Assembly (NCBI RefSeq): GCF_015163075.1
Contig: NZ_JADDXU010000029.1
Span: forward strand, 1-64,000
Origin: Streptomyces justiciae
Lineage (GTDB): Bacteria > Actinomycetota > Actinomycetes > Streptomycetales > Streptomycetaceae
DNA length: 64,000 nt
Direction: 5' to 3'
Made by a program: the position numbers and the translations under genes. Below are positions 36,136-44,856 of this stretch, one piece after another. Under the pieces are notes generated by a model, which saw only the letters and a list, made by a program, of their open reading frames with translations, had not been told where the DNA came from and searched no databases. Numbering within the stretch: the first letter of the stretch is position 1; each line of letters begins with the position of its first letter.

Positions 36136-37833
36136 ATGACGATGCCATCGGCAGCGCGTACGACGGTGTTCGGGGCGCTCGGTCCCGCCCCCGTCCGGTG
36201 TCTCGCCCTGTGTCTGGTGAGCACCGCCGCCACCGGTGCCGGCCTGCTGCTGCCCGCCGCGCTGGGCCGGGCCCTGGACCTGCTGCTGGCCGGGGCACCG
36301 GCGACGCGGTGGGTGGCGTACTGCGCCGCGCTCGTGCTGTTGCTCGCCCTTTTCGACGCGGCCGAGACCGTGCTCGGCGGCACCCTCGACGCCCGCACCA
36401 CCTCCTGGCTGCGCAGGCGGCTGACCGGCCATGTCCTGGCCGTCGGCCCGCGCGCCGGCGAACGCTTCGGGCCCGGTGACCTCGTCGCCCGCCTCGTCGG
36501 CAACGCCGCACAGGCCGGCACCGCGCCGACCGCCCGCGCCGCCCTGCTGGCCGCACTCGCGGGCCCGGCCGGCGGGCTGGTCGCCCTCGCCCTGATCGAC
36601 CCGTGGCTCGCGGCCGTACTCCTGGCCGGGGCACCCGTGCTGGCGCTGCTGCTGCGCGCCTTCGCCCGCGACACCCGCGAGTGTGTCGCCCACTACCAGC
36701 GTGAGCAGGGACGGATCGCGGCGGCGCTCGCGGAGGCCGTCGACGGGCACCGCACCATCCGGGCGGCCGGTACGGCGGAGCGGGAGAGCGCCCGCATCCT
36801 CCGGCCGCTGCCCGCGCTGTCCCGGGCCGGGCACCGCATGTGGCGGGTGCAGGGGCGGGCCGCCGGCCAGTCCGTCGCCGTGGCCCCGCTGCTCCAGCTC
36901 GGTGTCGTGGCCATCGCCGGTCTGCTGCTCGCCCGGCACCGGGTCACCGTCGGCGAGGTGCTCGCGGCCTCGCGGTACGCGGTGCTCGCCAGTGGCGTCG
37001 GCATGCTGGTGGGGCAGCTCGCGAGCCTCGCCCGCGCCCGCGCGGCCACCGGCCGGCTCACCGAGGTGCTGGCCGAACCCGCCCGGGTGCACGGCGACCG
37101 ACGGCTGCCGCCCGGTCCCGGTCGGCTGGAACTGCGCGGGGTGACCGCCCGGCGCGGTGACCGGGTGGTCCTGGACGGCCTCGACCTCGTGGTGCCCGGC
37201 GGGACGACGCTCGCCGTGGTCGGCCGGTCCGGCGCCGGCAAGTCACTGCTCGCCGCGCTCGCCGGCCGGCTCGCCGACCCGGACGCCGGGGAGGTGCTGC
37301 TCGACGGTGTCCCCCTGCGCGAGCTGACCCACGACGAGCTGCGCGGGGCGGTACGGCACGCCTTCGACCGGCCCGCGCTGCTGGGCGGGACGCTGGAGGA
37401 GGAGATCGGCCTCGGTCCCACGCCCGCCTCCCCCGCGCGCGTCCGTGAAGCCGCCCGCACCGCGCACGCCGACGACTTCGTGAACCGGCTGCCCGCCGGG
37501 TACGCCACGCTCTGCGCCGACGCCCCGCACTCCGGCGGCGAGTCCCAACGCCTGGGCCTGGCACGGGCGTTCGCCCACGACGCCCGCCTCCTGGTCCTCG
37601 ACGACGCCCTCTCCAGCCTCGACACCGTGACGGAGGCCCAGATCACCACGTCCCTGGTCGGCTCCGGCGCACACAGCACCCGGCTCCTGATCGCCCACCG
37701 CGCGGCAACGGCGGCCCGGGCGGACTCGGTGGCCTGGCTGGACGGGGGGCGGGTACGGGCGGTGGGACCGCACGAGAAGCTGTGGCAACTACCGGACTAC
37801 CGGGCGGGGTTCGGGGACGGGGAGGCGACGTGA
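36136..37833 (+). CDS. ramA: RamA-like ABC exporter half-transporter
   Basis: The 565-residue protein has six membrane helices (about residues 15-310) and a C-terminal ATPase. Walker A is GRSGAGKSLLAALAG, the signature is SGGESQRLGLARAF and Walker B LLVLDDALSSLD. With RamB it should form the heterodimer that exports the SapB-like peptide. The ATG at 36136 has a GGGAAGGG ribosome site. The ABC signature is degenerate (SGGES rather than SGGQ), which in paired exporters often marks the half with weaker hydrolysis. Confidence 0.9.
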   Translation: MTMPSAARTTVFGALGPAPVRCLALCLVSTAATGAGLLLPAALGRALDLLLAGAPATRWVAYCAALVLLLALFDAAETVLGGTLDARTTSWLRRRLTGHVLAVGPRAGERFGPGDLVARLVGNAAQAGTAPTARAALLAALAGPAGGLVALALIDPWLAAVLLAGAPVLALLLRAFARDTRECVAHYQREQGRIAAALAEAVDGHRTIRAAGTAERESARILRPLPALSRAGHRMWRVQGRAAGQSVAVAPLLQLGVVAIAGLLLARHRVTVGEVLAASRYAVLASGVGMLVGQLASLARARAATGRLTEVLAEPARVHGDRRLPPGPGRLELRGVTARRGDRVVLDGLDLVVPGGTTLAVVGRSGAGKSLLAALAGRLADPDAGEVLLDGVPLRELTHDELRGAVRHAFDRPALLGGTLEEEIGLGPTPASPARVREAARTAHADDFVNRLPAGYATLCADAPHSGGESQRLGLARAFAHDARLLVLDDALSSLDTVTEAQITTSLVGSGAHSTRLLIAHRAATAARADSVAWLDGGRVRAVGPHEKLWQLPDYRAGFGDGEAT

Positions 37834-38062
37834 GCGCCCGGCGGGCCTGCGGGAACTCCCGGACCGGGAACCGTCATGAGCGCCCAGCGGGGCAGCCGCG
37901 ACTCCCGGACCGGTGGGCTTCGCTCACGGACGGCCAACCGTCACGAGCGCCCGGTGACGCCACCTCAACTCCCGGACCAGCCGAAGCCGTTCGCCGACGG
38001 AACACCGGCATGAGCCCCCGTCCGGCGCAGTGGACGTCGTTCACGGACGGAGGCCCGGCATG
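37830..38062 (+). repeat. Degenerate repeats of the ramB 5' end
   Basis: Four imperfect copies of the ramB initiation region, beginning at 37830, 37876, 37943 and 38010 with GTGAGCGCCC, ATGAGCGCCC, ACGAGCGCCC and ATGAGCCCCC, precede the real start at 38060 (ATGATCGCCC). CTCCCGGACC and TTCACGGACGG follow at matching places, giving a unit of about 67 bp. It looks like tandem duplication followed by decay. Confidence 0.65.
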
Positions 38063-39907
38063 ATCGCCCGGCGGGGGCTGCGCTTCCTCCGGGACCGGTG
38101 GCAGGTCGTCCTACGGCTTGCCGTCTGGTCGCTGCTGGAGACCGGGCAGACCTTCCTCACCGGCTACGCCCCCGCCCGCGCCCTCGACGACGGCTTCCTC
38201 GCGGGGCGGCCCGGCGTCGGGCTGGCCTGGCTCGGGGTGGCCGGGGTCGGGGTGCTCGTCGGGGCGTTCGGCACGGCCCGGGTCTACGCGGCGGTGGCCG
38301 AGCTGGTGGAACCGCTCAGGGACGGGCTGGTGACCCGGGTCGTTTCCCGTGGCGTGCGGGAGGGGGACCCCACGGCGCTTTCCGGGCTCACCCAGCAGAC
38401 CGAGATCGCCCGGGACACCTTCGCCGGGCTGGTGATGGTGTCGCGCTCGTTCGTGTTCACCGCGGCCGGCGCGCTGATCGGCCTGTTCTCGCTCGCCCCG
38501 CCGCTCCTCCTCGTCGTCGGCCTCCCCCTGCTCGCCGGCGTGGCCCTGTTCCTGGCGACGCTCCGTCCGCTGGCCCGCCGCCAGGAGGCGTTCCTCGTGG
38601 CCGACGAGGCGCTCGCCGAGCGGTACGGCGCGGTCTGCCCGGGGCTGCGGGACATCACGGCGGCCGGAGCGGAGGAACGGGTGGCCGCCGACACCGGGCG
38701 CCACATCGAGACCGAGCGACGGGCCGCGGCCTCCCTGGCCCGCTGGGGCGTGCTGCGGGTGGCCGCGCTGACGATCGGCGGCGAGCTCCCGATCGTGCTC
38801 CTGCTGGTGGCCGCTCCCTGGCTGCTCGGACAGGGCGTCACCCCGGGCGCCCTGGTCGGCGCGCTGTCCTACGTCACCCAGTCCCTGCTGCCCGCCCTGC
38901 GCAACCTGGTCCACGGCCTGGGCACCAGCGGCTCACGGCTGGTGGTGGTCCTGCGCCGGCTGCTCCGCGAGGACGGCTCGGCATCCGGCACCCCGACCGG
39001 GCAGCTGCGGCGCCCCGCCGACGATCCGCCCGGCATCCCCGCTCTCACCCTCAAGTCCGTCACCTTCGCCTACGGCCCCGCCGCGGCCCCCGTCGTCGAC
39101 GGCCTCGACCTGGAACTCCGGCCCGGCGCCCATCTGGCCGTCGTCGGCCCGAGCGGCATCGGCAAGTCCACGCTCACCACGCTGGTCGCCGGGGTGCTGG
39201 AGCCCGGGCAGGGCGCGATCAGGATCTGCGGTTATCCGGTGCCGGGCTCCGAGGCCGCGGCCCGCCGGGTGCTGGTCCCGCAGGAGGCGTACGTCCACAC
39301 CGGCACCCTCGCCGAGAACCTGGGGCTGCTGCGGCCCGGCCCCGTGCCCGAGGCGGAACTCCTCGCCGCCGCCGAGGCGGTGGGGCTGCTGCCGCTGCTC
39401 GACGCGCTCGGCGGCCCCGCCGCCCCGGTCGACCCGGCCGCGCTCTCCGCGGGGGAACGCCAGCTGATCGCCCTGACCCGGGCCTATCTGTCGTACGCCC
39501 CGCTCGTCCTGCTCGACGAGGCGACCTGCCATCTGGACCCGCGCGCCGAGGAACACGCGGAGCGGGCCTTCGCCGCGCGGCCCGGCGGCACGCTGGTGGT
39601 CGTCGCGCACCGCATCAGCTCGGCCCGCCGGGCCGACCGGGTCCTGGTCATGGACGGCCGGACGACGGCGTACGGCACCCACGACGAGCTGCTGGACCGC
39701 TCGGCGCTCTACCGCGACCTCGTCGGCAGCTGGTCGCCGGTGCCGTCACAGCCAGCCCTCGCCCTGGGAGATCCGGATCGCGTCGATGCGGTTGCGGGCC
39801 CCGGTCTTGCGGGTGATGGCCGCCATGTAGTTGCGCACGGTCCCGTGGGACAGGTGCAGGCTCCCGGCGATCTCCGCGACGGAGGCCCCCTCGGCGGCCA
39901 GGGATAA
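38060..39907 (+). CDS. ramB: RamB-like ABC exporter half-transporter with 3' overlap into ramR
   Basis: The 615-residue protein pairs with RamA. Six membrane helices span about residues 15-310; the ATPase has Walker A GPSGIGKSTLTTLV, signature LSAGERQLIALTRAY and Walker B LVLLDEATCHLD. The ATG at 38060 is preceded by GACGGAGG. The ordinary end of the family comes near residue 565 (RDLVGSW), but no stop occurs until TAA at 39905-39907. The last 54 codons therefore run through ramR on the other strand and encode a Gly/Val-rich tail with no known domain. The stop exists only because ramR has a TTA codon at that place. Confidence 0.88.
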   Translation: MIARRGLRFLRDRWQVVLRLAVWSLLETGQTFLTGYAPARALDDGFLAGRPGVGLAWLGVAGVGVLVGAFGTARVYAAVAELVEPLRDGLVTRVVSRGVREGDPTALSGLTQQTEIARDTFAGLVMVSRSFVFTAAGALIGLFSLAPPLLLVVGLPLLAGVALFLATLRPLARRQEAFLVADEALAERYGAVCPGLRDITAAGAEERVAADTGRHIETERRAAASLARWGVLRVAALTIGGELPIVLLLVAAPWLLGQGVTPGALVGALSYVTQSLLPALRNLVHGLGTSGSRLVVVLRRLLREDGSASGTPTGQLRRPADDPPGIPALTLKSVTFAYGPAAAPVVDGLDLELRPGAHLAVVGPSGIGKSTLTTLVAGVLEPGQGAIRICGYPVPGSEAAARRVLVPQEAYVHTGTLAENLGLLRPGPVPEAELLAAAEAVGLLPLLDALGGPAAPVDPAALSAGERQLIALTRAYLSYAPLVLLDEATCHLDPRAEEHAERAFAARPGGTLVVVAHRISSARRADRVLVMDGRTTAYGTHDELLDRSALYRDLVGSWSPVPSQPALALGDPDRVDAVAGPGLAGDGRHVVAHGPVGQVQAPGDLRDGGPLGGQG

Positions 39908-40354
39908 CACGCTCAGCTCCCGCCGGGTCAGCGGCATCTCGGCGGCCTTGAGGAAGCCGAAGCCCAGCGAGTCGTCGACGAAACGTTTTCCTTCCGCGAC
40001 CCGGCGGATCCCGCGGACCAGGTGCTCGGGCGAACCCTCCTTGTCGACATAGCCGAGCGCCCCCGCCTCCACGGCCCGTTTCAGCAGGCCGGGGCGGTTC
40101 GCACTGGCGAGGACGAGCAGGCGGGGCGACGACATCCCCGGCGGCCGGGCACCGAGTTCGCCGAGCGGCGGGAGCCCGTAGCTGTCCGCGCACTCCAGGT
40201 CGGCCGCGCAGACGTCCGGCAGCAGGGATCGCAGCCGGCCCGGCGCGCTGCGCCACGGGGCGTCGTAGATCCCCAGGTCCGGTTCCCGGCGCAGCCACTC
40301 CGCCAGGACCGACCTGACCAGACACTCGTCGTGCACCAGAAGAACCCGGATCAC
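39746..40354 (-). CDS. ramR: RamR-like LuxR/NarL-type response regulator with TTA codon
   Basis: The 202-residue regulator has an N-terminal receiver (IRVLLVHDECLVRS, DVCAADLECAD with the likely acceptor Asp, LVLASA, GYVDKEGSP) and a C-terminal LuxR helix-turn-helix (LTRRELSVLSLAAEGASVAEIA). No sensor kinase is adjacent, as with RamR/AmfR elsewhere, where it is needed for ram transcription. The start is a GTG at 40354. Leu150 is encoded by TTA (39905-39907), so translation should depend on the bldA tRNA and be developmentally timed. It converges on ramB and the genes overlap by 162 bp. Confidence 0.92.
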   Translation of the reverse strand: MIRVLLVHDECLVRSVLAEWLRREPDLGIYDAPWRSAPGRLRSLLPDVCAADLECADSYGLPPLGELGARPPGMSSPRLLVLASANRPGLLKRAVEAGALGYVDKEGSPEHLVRGIRRVAEGKRFVDDSLGFGFLKAAEMPLTRRELSVLSLAAEGASVAEIAGSLHLSHGTVRNYMAAITRKTGARNRIDAIRISQGEGWL

Positions 40355-40670
40355 TGCCCGTCCCCTCGCGTTGCCGTTCGCCGGTTTCCATGGGTGAGAA
40401 GCGTCTGCCCCATTGTTCGCGTCCCGCACCTTCCGCGGGCGCGAAGAACCGGCCATCAGGGGGCGCGGGGGCGCACTGACGGCTCTCGTACGCCGCCCCG
40501 CGCTTCGAATGCAGGGGCATGGGCGGGGGCGCACGGGGTAGAGGGCGCGGCTGCCGCCGGGGTCCGGTCCGCTCGCCGTGCGCGTCCCGCCGCCAGGGGG
40601 CAGATTTGATCCCGGGGCCCGTCGCACGCCGGGCTCCGGGCCCTTCGGGGCGCGCGAGGAGGTGGTCGGC

Positions 40671-42806
40671 GTGTCCGACGGGCCGAGGACCGCGCAGGCG
40701 CCGGCGACCGCCCGGACGCGGGTCGGCCGGCCGCTGCTGTCCCTGGCGCTGGCCTCGATGATGGACGAGGTGCACGCCCACTCCGGCGCGGTGTATCTGC
40801 TGGCGTCCGGCGAGCCGGTCCTGGAGATGGCGGTGATGGCCGGGCTGCCGCGGGCCTTCGCGGCGCCGTGGGAGCGGGTCGGGCTGAGCGCGCCGATCCC
40901 GGTCGCCGAGGCGGTCCGGGAGCGGCGGCTGGTGTGGGTGGGCGGCGAGGAGGAGATGGCCCGCCGGTATCCGCGGATCGCGGTGGTGCTGCCGTACCCC
41001 TTCGCGCTCGCCGCGCTGCCGGTGGCGACGGACACCAAGGTGCATGGCGCGATCTTCGTGACCTGGCCCGGCTCGCATCCGCCGGAGCTGTCCGACCGGG
41101 AGCGGGACCATCTGACCGCGGCCTGCGGGCGGCTCGCGGTACGCCTGGAGCGGGCCGCCGACGAGAGCCGCCCGGTGTTCCCGGAACCGGATCTGCTGGC
41201 CGGGACGGCGGTGGGCGGGGCGGCGGGCACGCTCGGGACGGTGGAGGCGGCCCGGATGGTGTCCCGGCTGCCGTACGGGCTGTGCTCGCTGGATCTGCAC
41301 GGCCGGATCGCGTTCGCCAACGCGGCGGCGGCCGAGCTGATCGGCGTCCCCGTCAGCAGCCTGCTCGGCACCCAGCTGTGGGCGTCGGTGCCGTGGCTCA
41401 ACGACCCGGTGTACGAGGACCGTTACCGGGCCGCGCTGCTCAGTCAGCAGACGACGTCGTTCGTGGCGCTGCGGCCGCCCGGCGACTGGCTGTCGTTCCG
41501 GCTCTATCCGAGCACGACCGGACTGAGCGTGCGCATCAGCCGGGCGCGGGCGGTGGCGGAGATGAGCCGGAACGCACCGAAGGAGGACGGCGCCCCGTCC
41601 CGGCTGGTGACCATCTCGCAGGTGCTGAGCCTGGCCGGGGCGCTCACCGAGGCGGCGGGCGTGGAGGACGTGGTGCAGCTGGTCGCGGACGAGATCGTGC
41701 CGGCGGTGGGCGGTCAGGCGCTGGTCATGCTCGGGTCCCGGGCGGGGCGGCTGCATGTGCTGGGCCATCGCGGCTATCCCGACCCGCATGTCGTGGAACG
41801 GTTCGACGGGCTGCCGCTGACCGAGCCGACGCCGGGGACGCACGCCCTGAGCAGCGGGGTGCCGGCGTTCTTCGACTCACGGCAGGAGCTGGAGCACCTG
41901 TATCCGACCCGGAACGCGACCCCGGACGGGTTCGCCGCCTGGGCGTATCTGCCGCTGATCGCCTCGGGCCGGCCGGTGGGCACGTGTGTGCTGGCCTACG
42001 CCGAGCCGCACCCGTTCCCTGCCGACGAACGGGCGGTCTTGACGAGCCTCGGCGGGCTGATCGCGCAGGCCCTGGAACGGGCGATGCTGTACGACGCCAA
42101 GCACCGGCTCGCCCACGGCCTCCAGGAGGCCCTGCTCCCCCACTCGCTCCCCGCGCTGCCCGGCATCCACGCGGCCGCCCGCTATCTGCCGGCCACGCAG
42201 GGCATGGACATCGGCGGCGACTTCTACGACCTGGTGCCCTCGCACGGAGTGGCCTCGGCCGTCATCGGGGACGTACAGGGGCACAACGTCACGGCGGCCG
42301 GGCTGATGGGGCAGATCCGGACCGCAGTACGGGCGTACACGACCGTCGGACAGGCCCCTCAGGACGTCATGAGCAGCACCAACCGGCTCCTGATCGACCT
42401 GGGTTCGGACCTCTTCGCCAGCTGTCTGTACCTACGCCTCGACCCGGCCCACGGGCGGGCCGTGATGGCGCGAGCGGGGCATCCCCCGCCGCTGCTGCGC
42501 CGACCGGACGGCAAGGTGCGCGTCCTCGACCTGGCCGGCGGCCCGCTGCTCGGCATCGACGGGTCGGCGACGTATCCGACGACGGAGGTCGAGCTGGCCC
42601 CGGGCAGCGTGCTGGCCCTCTACACCGACGGCCTCATCGAGTCGCCCGGCGTCGACATCGAGGACGCTCTCGCCGATCTGGGCCGGCGGCTGGCGGAGGC
42701 CGGGGATCTGCCGCTGGACGCGTTGGCGGACGAGCTGGTGGGGCAGGGTGGCGCCGCGCAGGAGCGGATCGACGACGTGGCGTTGCTGCTGCTGCGGGCG
42801 CGGTGA
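40671..42806 (+). CDS. SpoIIE-type PP2C phosphatase with GAF and PAS domains
   Basis: This 711-residue protein starts at a GTG eight bases after GAGGAGG; an upstream frame lacks a fold. Domains in order are GAF (about 15-150), PAS (about 190-300, DLHGRIAFANAAAAELIG), a second GAF (about 310-470), and SpoIIE PP2C (about 480-711) with IGGDFYDLVPS, VIGDVQGHNVTA and LYTDGLIES metal sites. Unlike the other SpoIIE protein in the window it has no C-terminal ATPase, so it can only dephosphorylate its anti-anti-sigma partner. The ligand of the sensors is unknown. It is divergent from ramR and ends at a strong hairpin. Confidence 0.88.
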   Translation: MSDGPRTAQAPATARTRVGRPLLSLALASMMDEVHAHSGAVYLLASGEPVLEMAVMAGLPRAFAAPWERVGLSAPIPVAEAVRERRLVWVGGEEEMARRYPRIAVVLPYPFALAALPVATDTKVHGAIFVTWPGSHPPELSDRERDHLTAACGRLAVRLERAADESRPVFPEPDLLAGTAVGGAAGTLGTVEAARMVSRLPYGLCSLDLHGRIAFANAAAAELIGVPVSSLLGTQLWASVPWLNDPVYEDRYRAALLSQQTTSFVALRPPGDWLSFRLYPSTTGLSVRISRARAVAEMSRNAPKEDGAPSRLVTISQVLSLAGALTEAAGVEDVVQLVADEIVPAVGGQALVMLGSRAGRLHVLGHRGYPDPHVVERFDGLPLTEPTPGTHALSSGVPAFFDSRQELEHLYPTRNATPDGFAAWAYLPLIASGRPVGTCVLAYAEPHPFPADERAVLTSLGGLIAQALERAMLYDAKHRLAHGLQEALLPHSLPALPGIHAAARYLPATQGMDIGGDFYDLVPSHGVASAVIGDVQGHNVTAAGLMGQIRTAVRAYTTVGQAPQDVMSSTNRLLIDLGSDLFASCLYLRLDPAHGRAVMARAGHPPPLLRRPDGKVRVLDLAGGPLLGIDGSATYPTTEVELAPGSVLALYTDGLIESPGVDIEDALADLGRRLAEAGDLPLDALADELVGQGGAAQERIDDVALLLLRAR

Positions 42807-42811
42807 CGCGA

Positions 42812-42849
42812 ACGCGGTCCGGCCCTCCCGCCGGAGGGTCGGACCGCGT
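42812..42849. terminator. Bidirectional hairpin terminator
   Basis: Bases 42812-42828 and 42833-42849 form a 17-bp stem with a 4-base loop and one G-T wobble. It lies between the convergent phosphatase and protease genes. Confidence 0.85.
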
Positions 42850-42875
42850 GTCCGTGGAGCGCTGGTGACGCGGGG

Positions 42876-44243
42876 TCAGTGGGTCTCGGTCAGGCCGGAG
42901 TCGCCGTTGTCCGCGCCCGCACCGGTGTCCTCGCCACCGACGTCCTGGCCACCTGCCTCCTGGCCGGCCTCTTCGCCGCCGACTTCCTGACCGGCGCCCG
43001 CTTCCTCGCCCCCGCCGACCTCTTGACCGGCCCCGGCTTCCTCGCCCGCGCCCGCCTCGTCGCCGGCGCCCGCACCGGCCTCGTCACCGGCGCCGGCCTC
43101 GCCGCCGCCCGCCGCGTCGCCCGCGCCGAGGGTCGCGCCGACCGCCTCCAGGGCGGTGGTGACCGGCTGGAAGAAGGTCTCGCCGCCGACCGTGCAGTCG
43201 CCGCTGCCGCCGGAGGTCAGGCCGATGGCCAGCCCGTCCTGGGTGAACAGCGAGCCGCCGCTGTCGCCGGGCTCGGCGCAGACGTCGGTCTGGATGAGGC
43301 CGGTGACCGTGCCCTCCGGGTAGTTGACGGTCGCGTCGAGTCCGAGGACCTGGCCGTCGTTGAGCCCGGTGGTGCTGCCCATTCTGAAGACCTGGAGGCC
43401 CACCTCGGCGTCGGCGGCCTGGGAGATCTGCACGGTCTGGCCGTCGCCGACGTTGACCTCGCTCGGCGCCACGGTGGCCGGGTCGTCGTACTTCACCAGC
43501 GCGAAGTCACCGTCGCCGGGGAACGTGGCCTGGTCGACGGTGGCGATCGGCTGGCCGTCCTGTGCGTCCGCCCACTCGGCCGCCGCGACGCCGCAGTGAC
43601 CGGCCGTCAGGAAGGCCGGGCTGCCGTCGCCCGCGGTGACGTTGAAGCCGGCCGAGCAGCGGGCGCCGCCGCCGAAGATGGCGTCGCCGCCGGAGAGGAA
43701 GGTCTTGAAGGTGCCGGCCGACTTCTTGATGGTCGCCATGCCCGAGCCGAGGGTGTCGACCGTCGACTCCAGCTGGTCCCACTTGGCGCCGGTGACCGTG
43801 CTGTCGGCGGTGACCAGGATCTTGTTCGTCCTGGGGTCGACGGCCCACGCGGTGCCCGGGATGGTCGCGTCGGCCTTCAGCGTCGCGGCACCCGCGGCGA
43901 GTTCGGTGAGGCTGTTGTCGACCTCGCGTATCTTGGCGCCGGCCTTCTTGGCCTGGACGATCACGTTGTTGTTGTCGCCCGAGATGACGTTGACGACGAG
44001 CTGCTGCTGGTCCGTGTCGTAGTACGAACCGGCGAAGGCGTCGCCGAGCAGTTCCTGGAGCTGTGAGGCGAGATCCGATGCGTCCGACGCCTTGAGCGTC
44101 TTCGGGGCGGCCGCGGCTCCGTTCGACGACGAGCCGTCCTGGGAGGCGTTCGCGTTGGGCAGGAGAATCGCCGCCGCTCCGAGCGCCACCACGCCGCCTG
44201 CCGCGATCGCGGCCTTGCGCTTGGGGATTCGCTTGTGACTCAA
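42876..44243 (-). CDS. Secreted S1 (alpha-lytic/streptogrisin-like) serine protease with acidic repetitive tail
   Basis: The 455-residue preproprotease starts at TTG (44243), nine bases after AGGAGG. A signal peptide (basic SHKRIPKRK, then AAIAAGGVVALGAAA) and a propeptide to about residue 180 precede the catalytic domain. The triad is in FLTAGHCG, GDGDFALVKYDD and EPGDSGGS; CSAGF and CTVGG cysteines fit the two disulfides. The S1 pocket context is streptogrisin-like; specificity is not clear. After the protease fold, residues 373-455 are almost purely Gly, Ala, Glu, Gln and Asp in repeats such as EAGAGQEVGG, a feature not seen in standard streptogrisins. It might bind the wall or calcium. 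Confidence 0.92.
   Translation of the reverse strand: MSHKRIPKRKAAIAAGGVVALGAAAILLPNANASQDGSSSNGAAAAPKTLKASDASDLASQLQELLGDAFAGSYYDTDQQQLVVNVISGDNNNVIVQAKKAGAKIREVDNSLTELAAGAATLKADATIPGTAWAVDPRTNKILVTADSTVTGAKWDQLESTVDTLGSGMATIKKSAGTFKTFLSGGDAIFGGGARCSAGFNVTAGDGSPAFLTAGHCGVAAAEWADAQDGQPIATVDQATFPGDGDFALVKYDDPATVAPSEVNVGDGQTVQISQAADAEVGLQVFRMGSTTGLNDGQVLGLDATVNYPEGTVTGLIQTDVCAEPGDSGGSLFTQDGLAIGLTSGGSGDCTVGGETFFQPVTTALEAVGATLGAGDAAGGGEAGAGDEAGAGAGDEAGAGEEAGAGQEVGGGEEAGAGQEVGGEEAGQEAGGQDVGGEDTGAGADNGDSGLTETH
42879..43127 (-). repeat. Internal repeat encoding the acidic Gly/Ala/Glu tail of the protease
   Basis: The 3' end of the protease gene encodes an 83-residue tail made of short degenerate repeats (AGAGDE, AGAGEE, AGAGQEVGGGEE, AGAGQEVGGEE). 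The DNA shows GCC/TCC/GAC-rich short repeats on the + strand, so slippage can change its length. Confidence 0.8.
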
Positions 44244-44442
44244 ACTTCTCGACCTCCTGAAGGACGGGGTCAGTGCCACCGTTCGTCGGCGGCTGTTCGG
44301 GGCGCCTGGATGGCAGTGGGTACGCAGGAGGCACCTGGGGCGTTCAATTCCGTTTGTTGGCAGTCCCTTTGCAGTGTCGAATCGGCCACGGGATCGGCGA
44401 TGGTCCGCGTCCGGCGGCCCGGGAGCGGGAACAATCCCCCAT

Positions 44443-44856
44443 ATGACGATGACCACCGCCGAAGCCGACAAGATCCTCTCCGCCAACTTCGCCCCTTGGG
44501 TGCTCGATCTGGGCCTGTCGGTCGAGTCCCTGGGCGAGGACCGGGCGACCCTGCGACTTCCCTGGTCGGACCGGCTGTCCCGGGAGGGCGGCGCGCTGTC
44601 GGGGCAGGCGCTGATGGCCGCCGCGGACACCGCCACCGTGATCGCCGTGTCGGCGGCGCGGGGCGGCTACGGACCGATGACGACCGTGCAGCAGTCGACG
44701 TCGTTCCAGCGCGCGGTGTCCGGTTCGGATGTCCTGATCCAGGCGGTGATCACCAAGCTGGGCCGGCGGATGGCGTTCGCCGACATCACGATGACCGACG
44801 CCGACTCGGGTGAGATCGCGGCGCACGCGAGCACGGTCTACGCACTTCTCGGCTGA
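44443..44856 (+). CDS. PaaI-like hotdog-fold thioesterase
   Basis: The 137-residue protein belongs to the hotdog fold group of acyl-CoA thioesterases. The helix-preceding loop contains GGALSGQALMAAADTAT, with the Asp of the family active site, and STSFQRAV provides the second strand signature. Such enzymes cleave aromatic or medium-chain acyl-CoA esters in the cytoplasm. It is monocistronic, divergent from the protease, and no aromatic degradation genes are adjacent. The ATG at 44443 is the only sensible start. Exact substrate unknown. Confidence 0.87.
   Translation: MTMTTAEADKILSANFAPWVLDLGLSVESLGEDRATLRLPWSDRLSREGGALSGQALMAAADTATVIAVSAARGGYGPMTTVQQSTSFQRAVSGSDVLIQAVITKLGRRMAFADITMTDADSGEIAAHASTVYALLG

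Noticed and set aside
32995..37092. Minus-strand extension of the first SpoIIE gene to about 2180 codons
   Set aside because: The frame stays open by GC bias only. The protein fold begins at the ATG at 32994, and the remainder is antisense to ramC, ramS and ramA.
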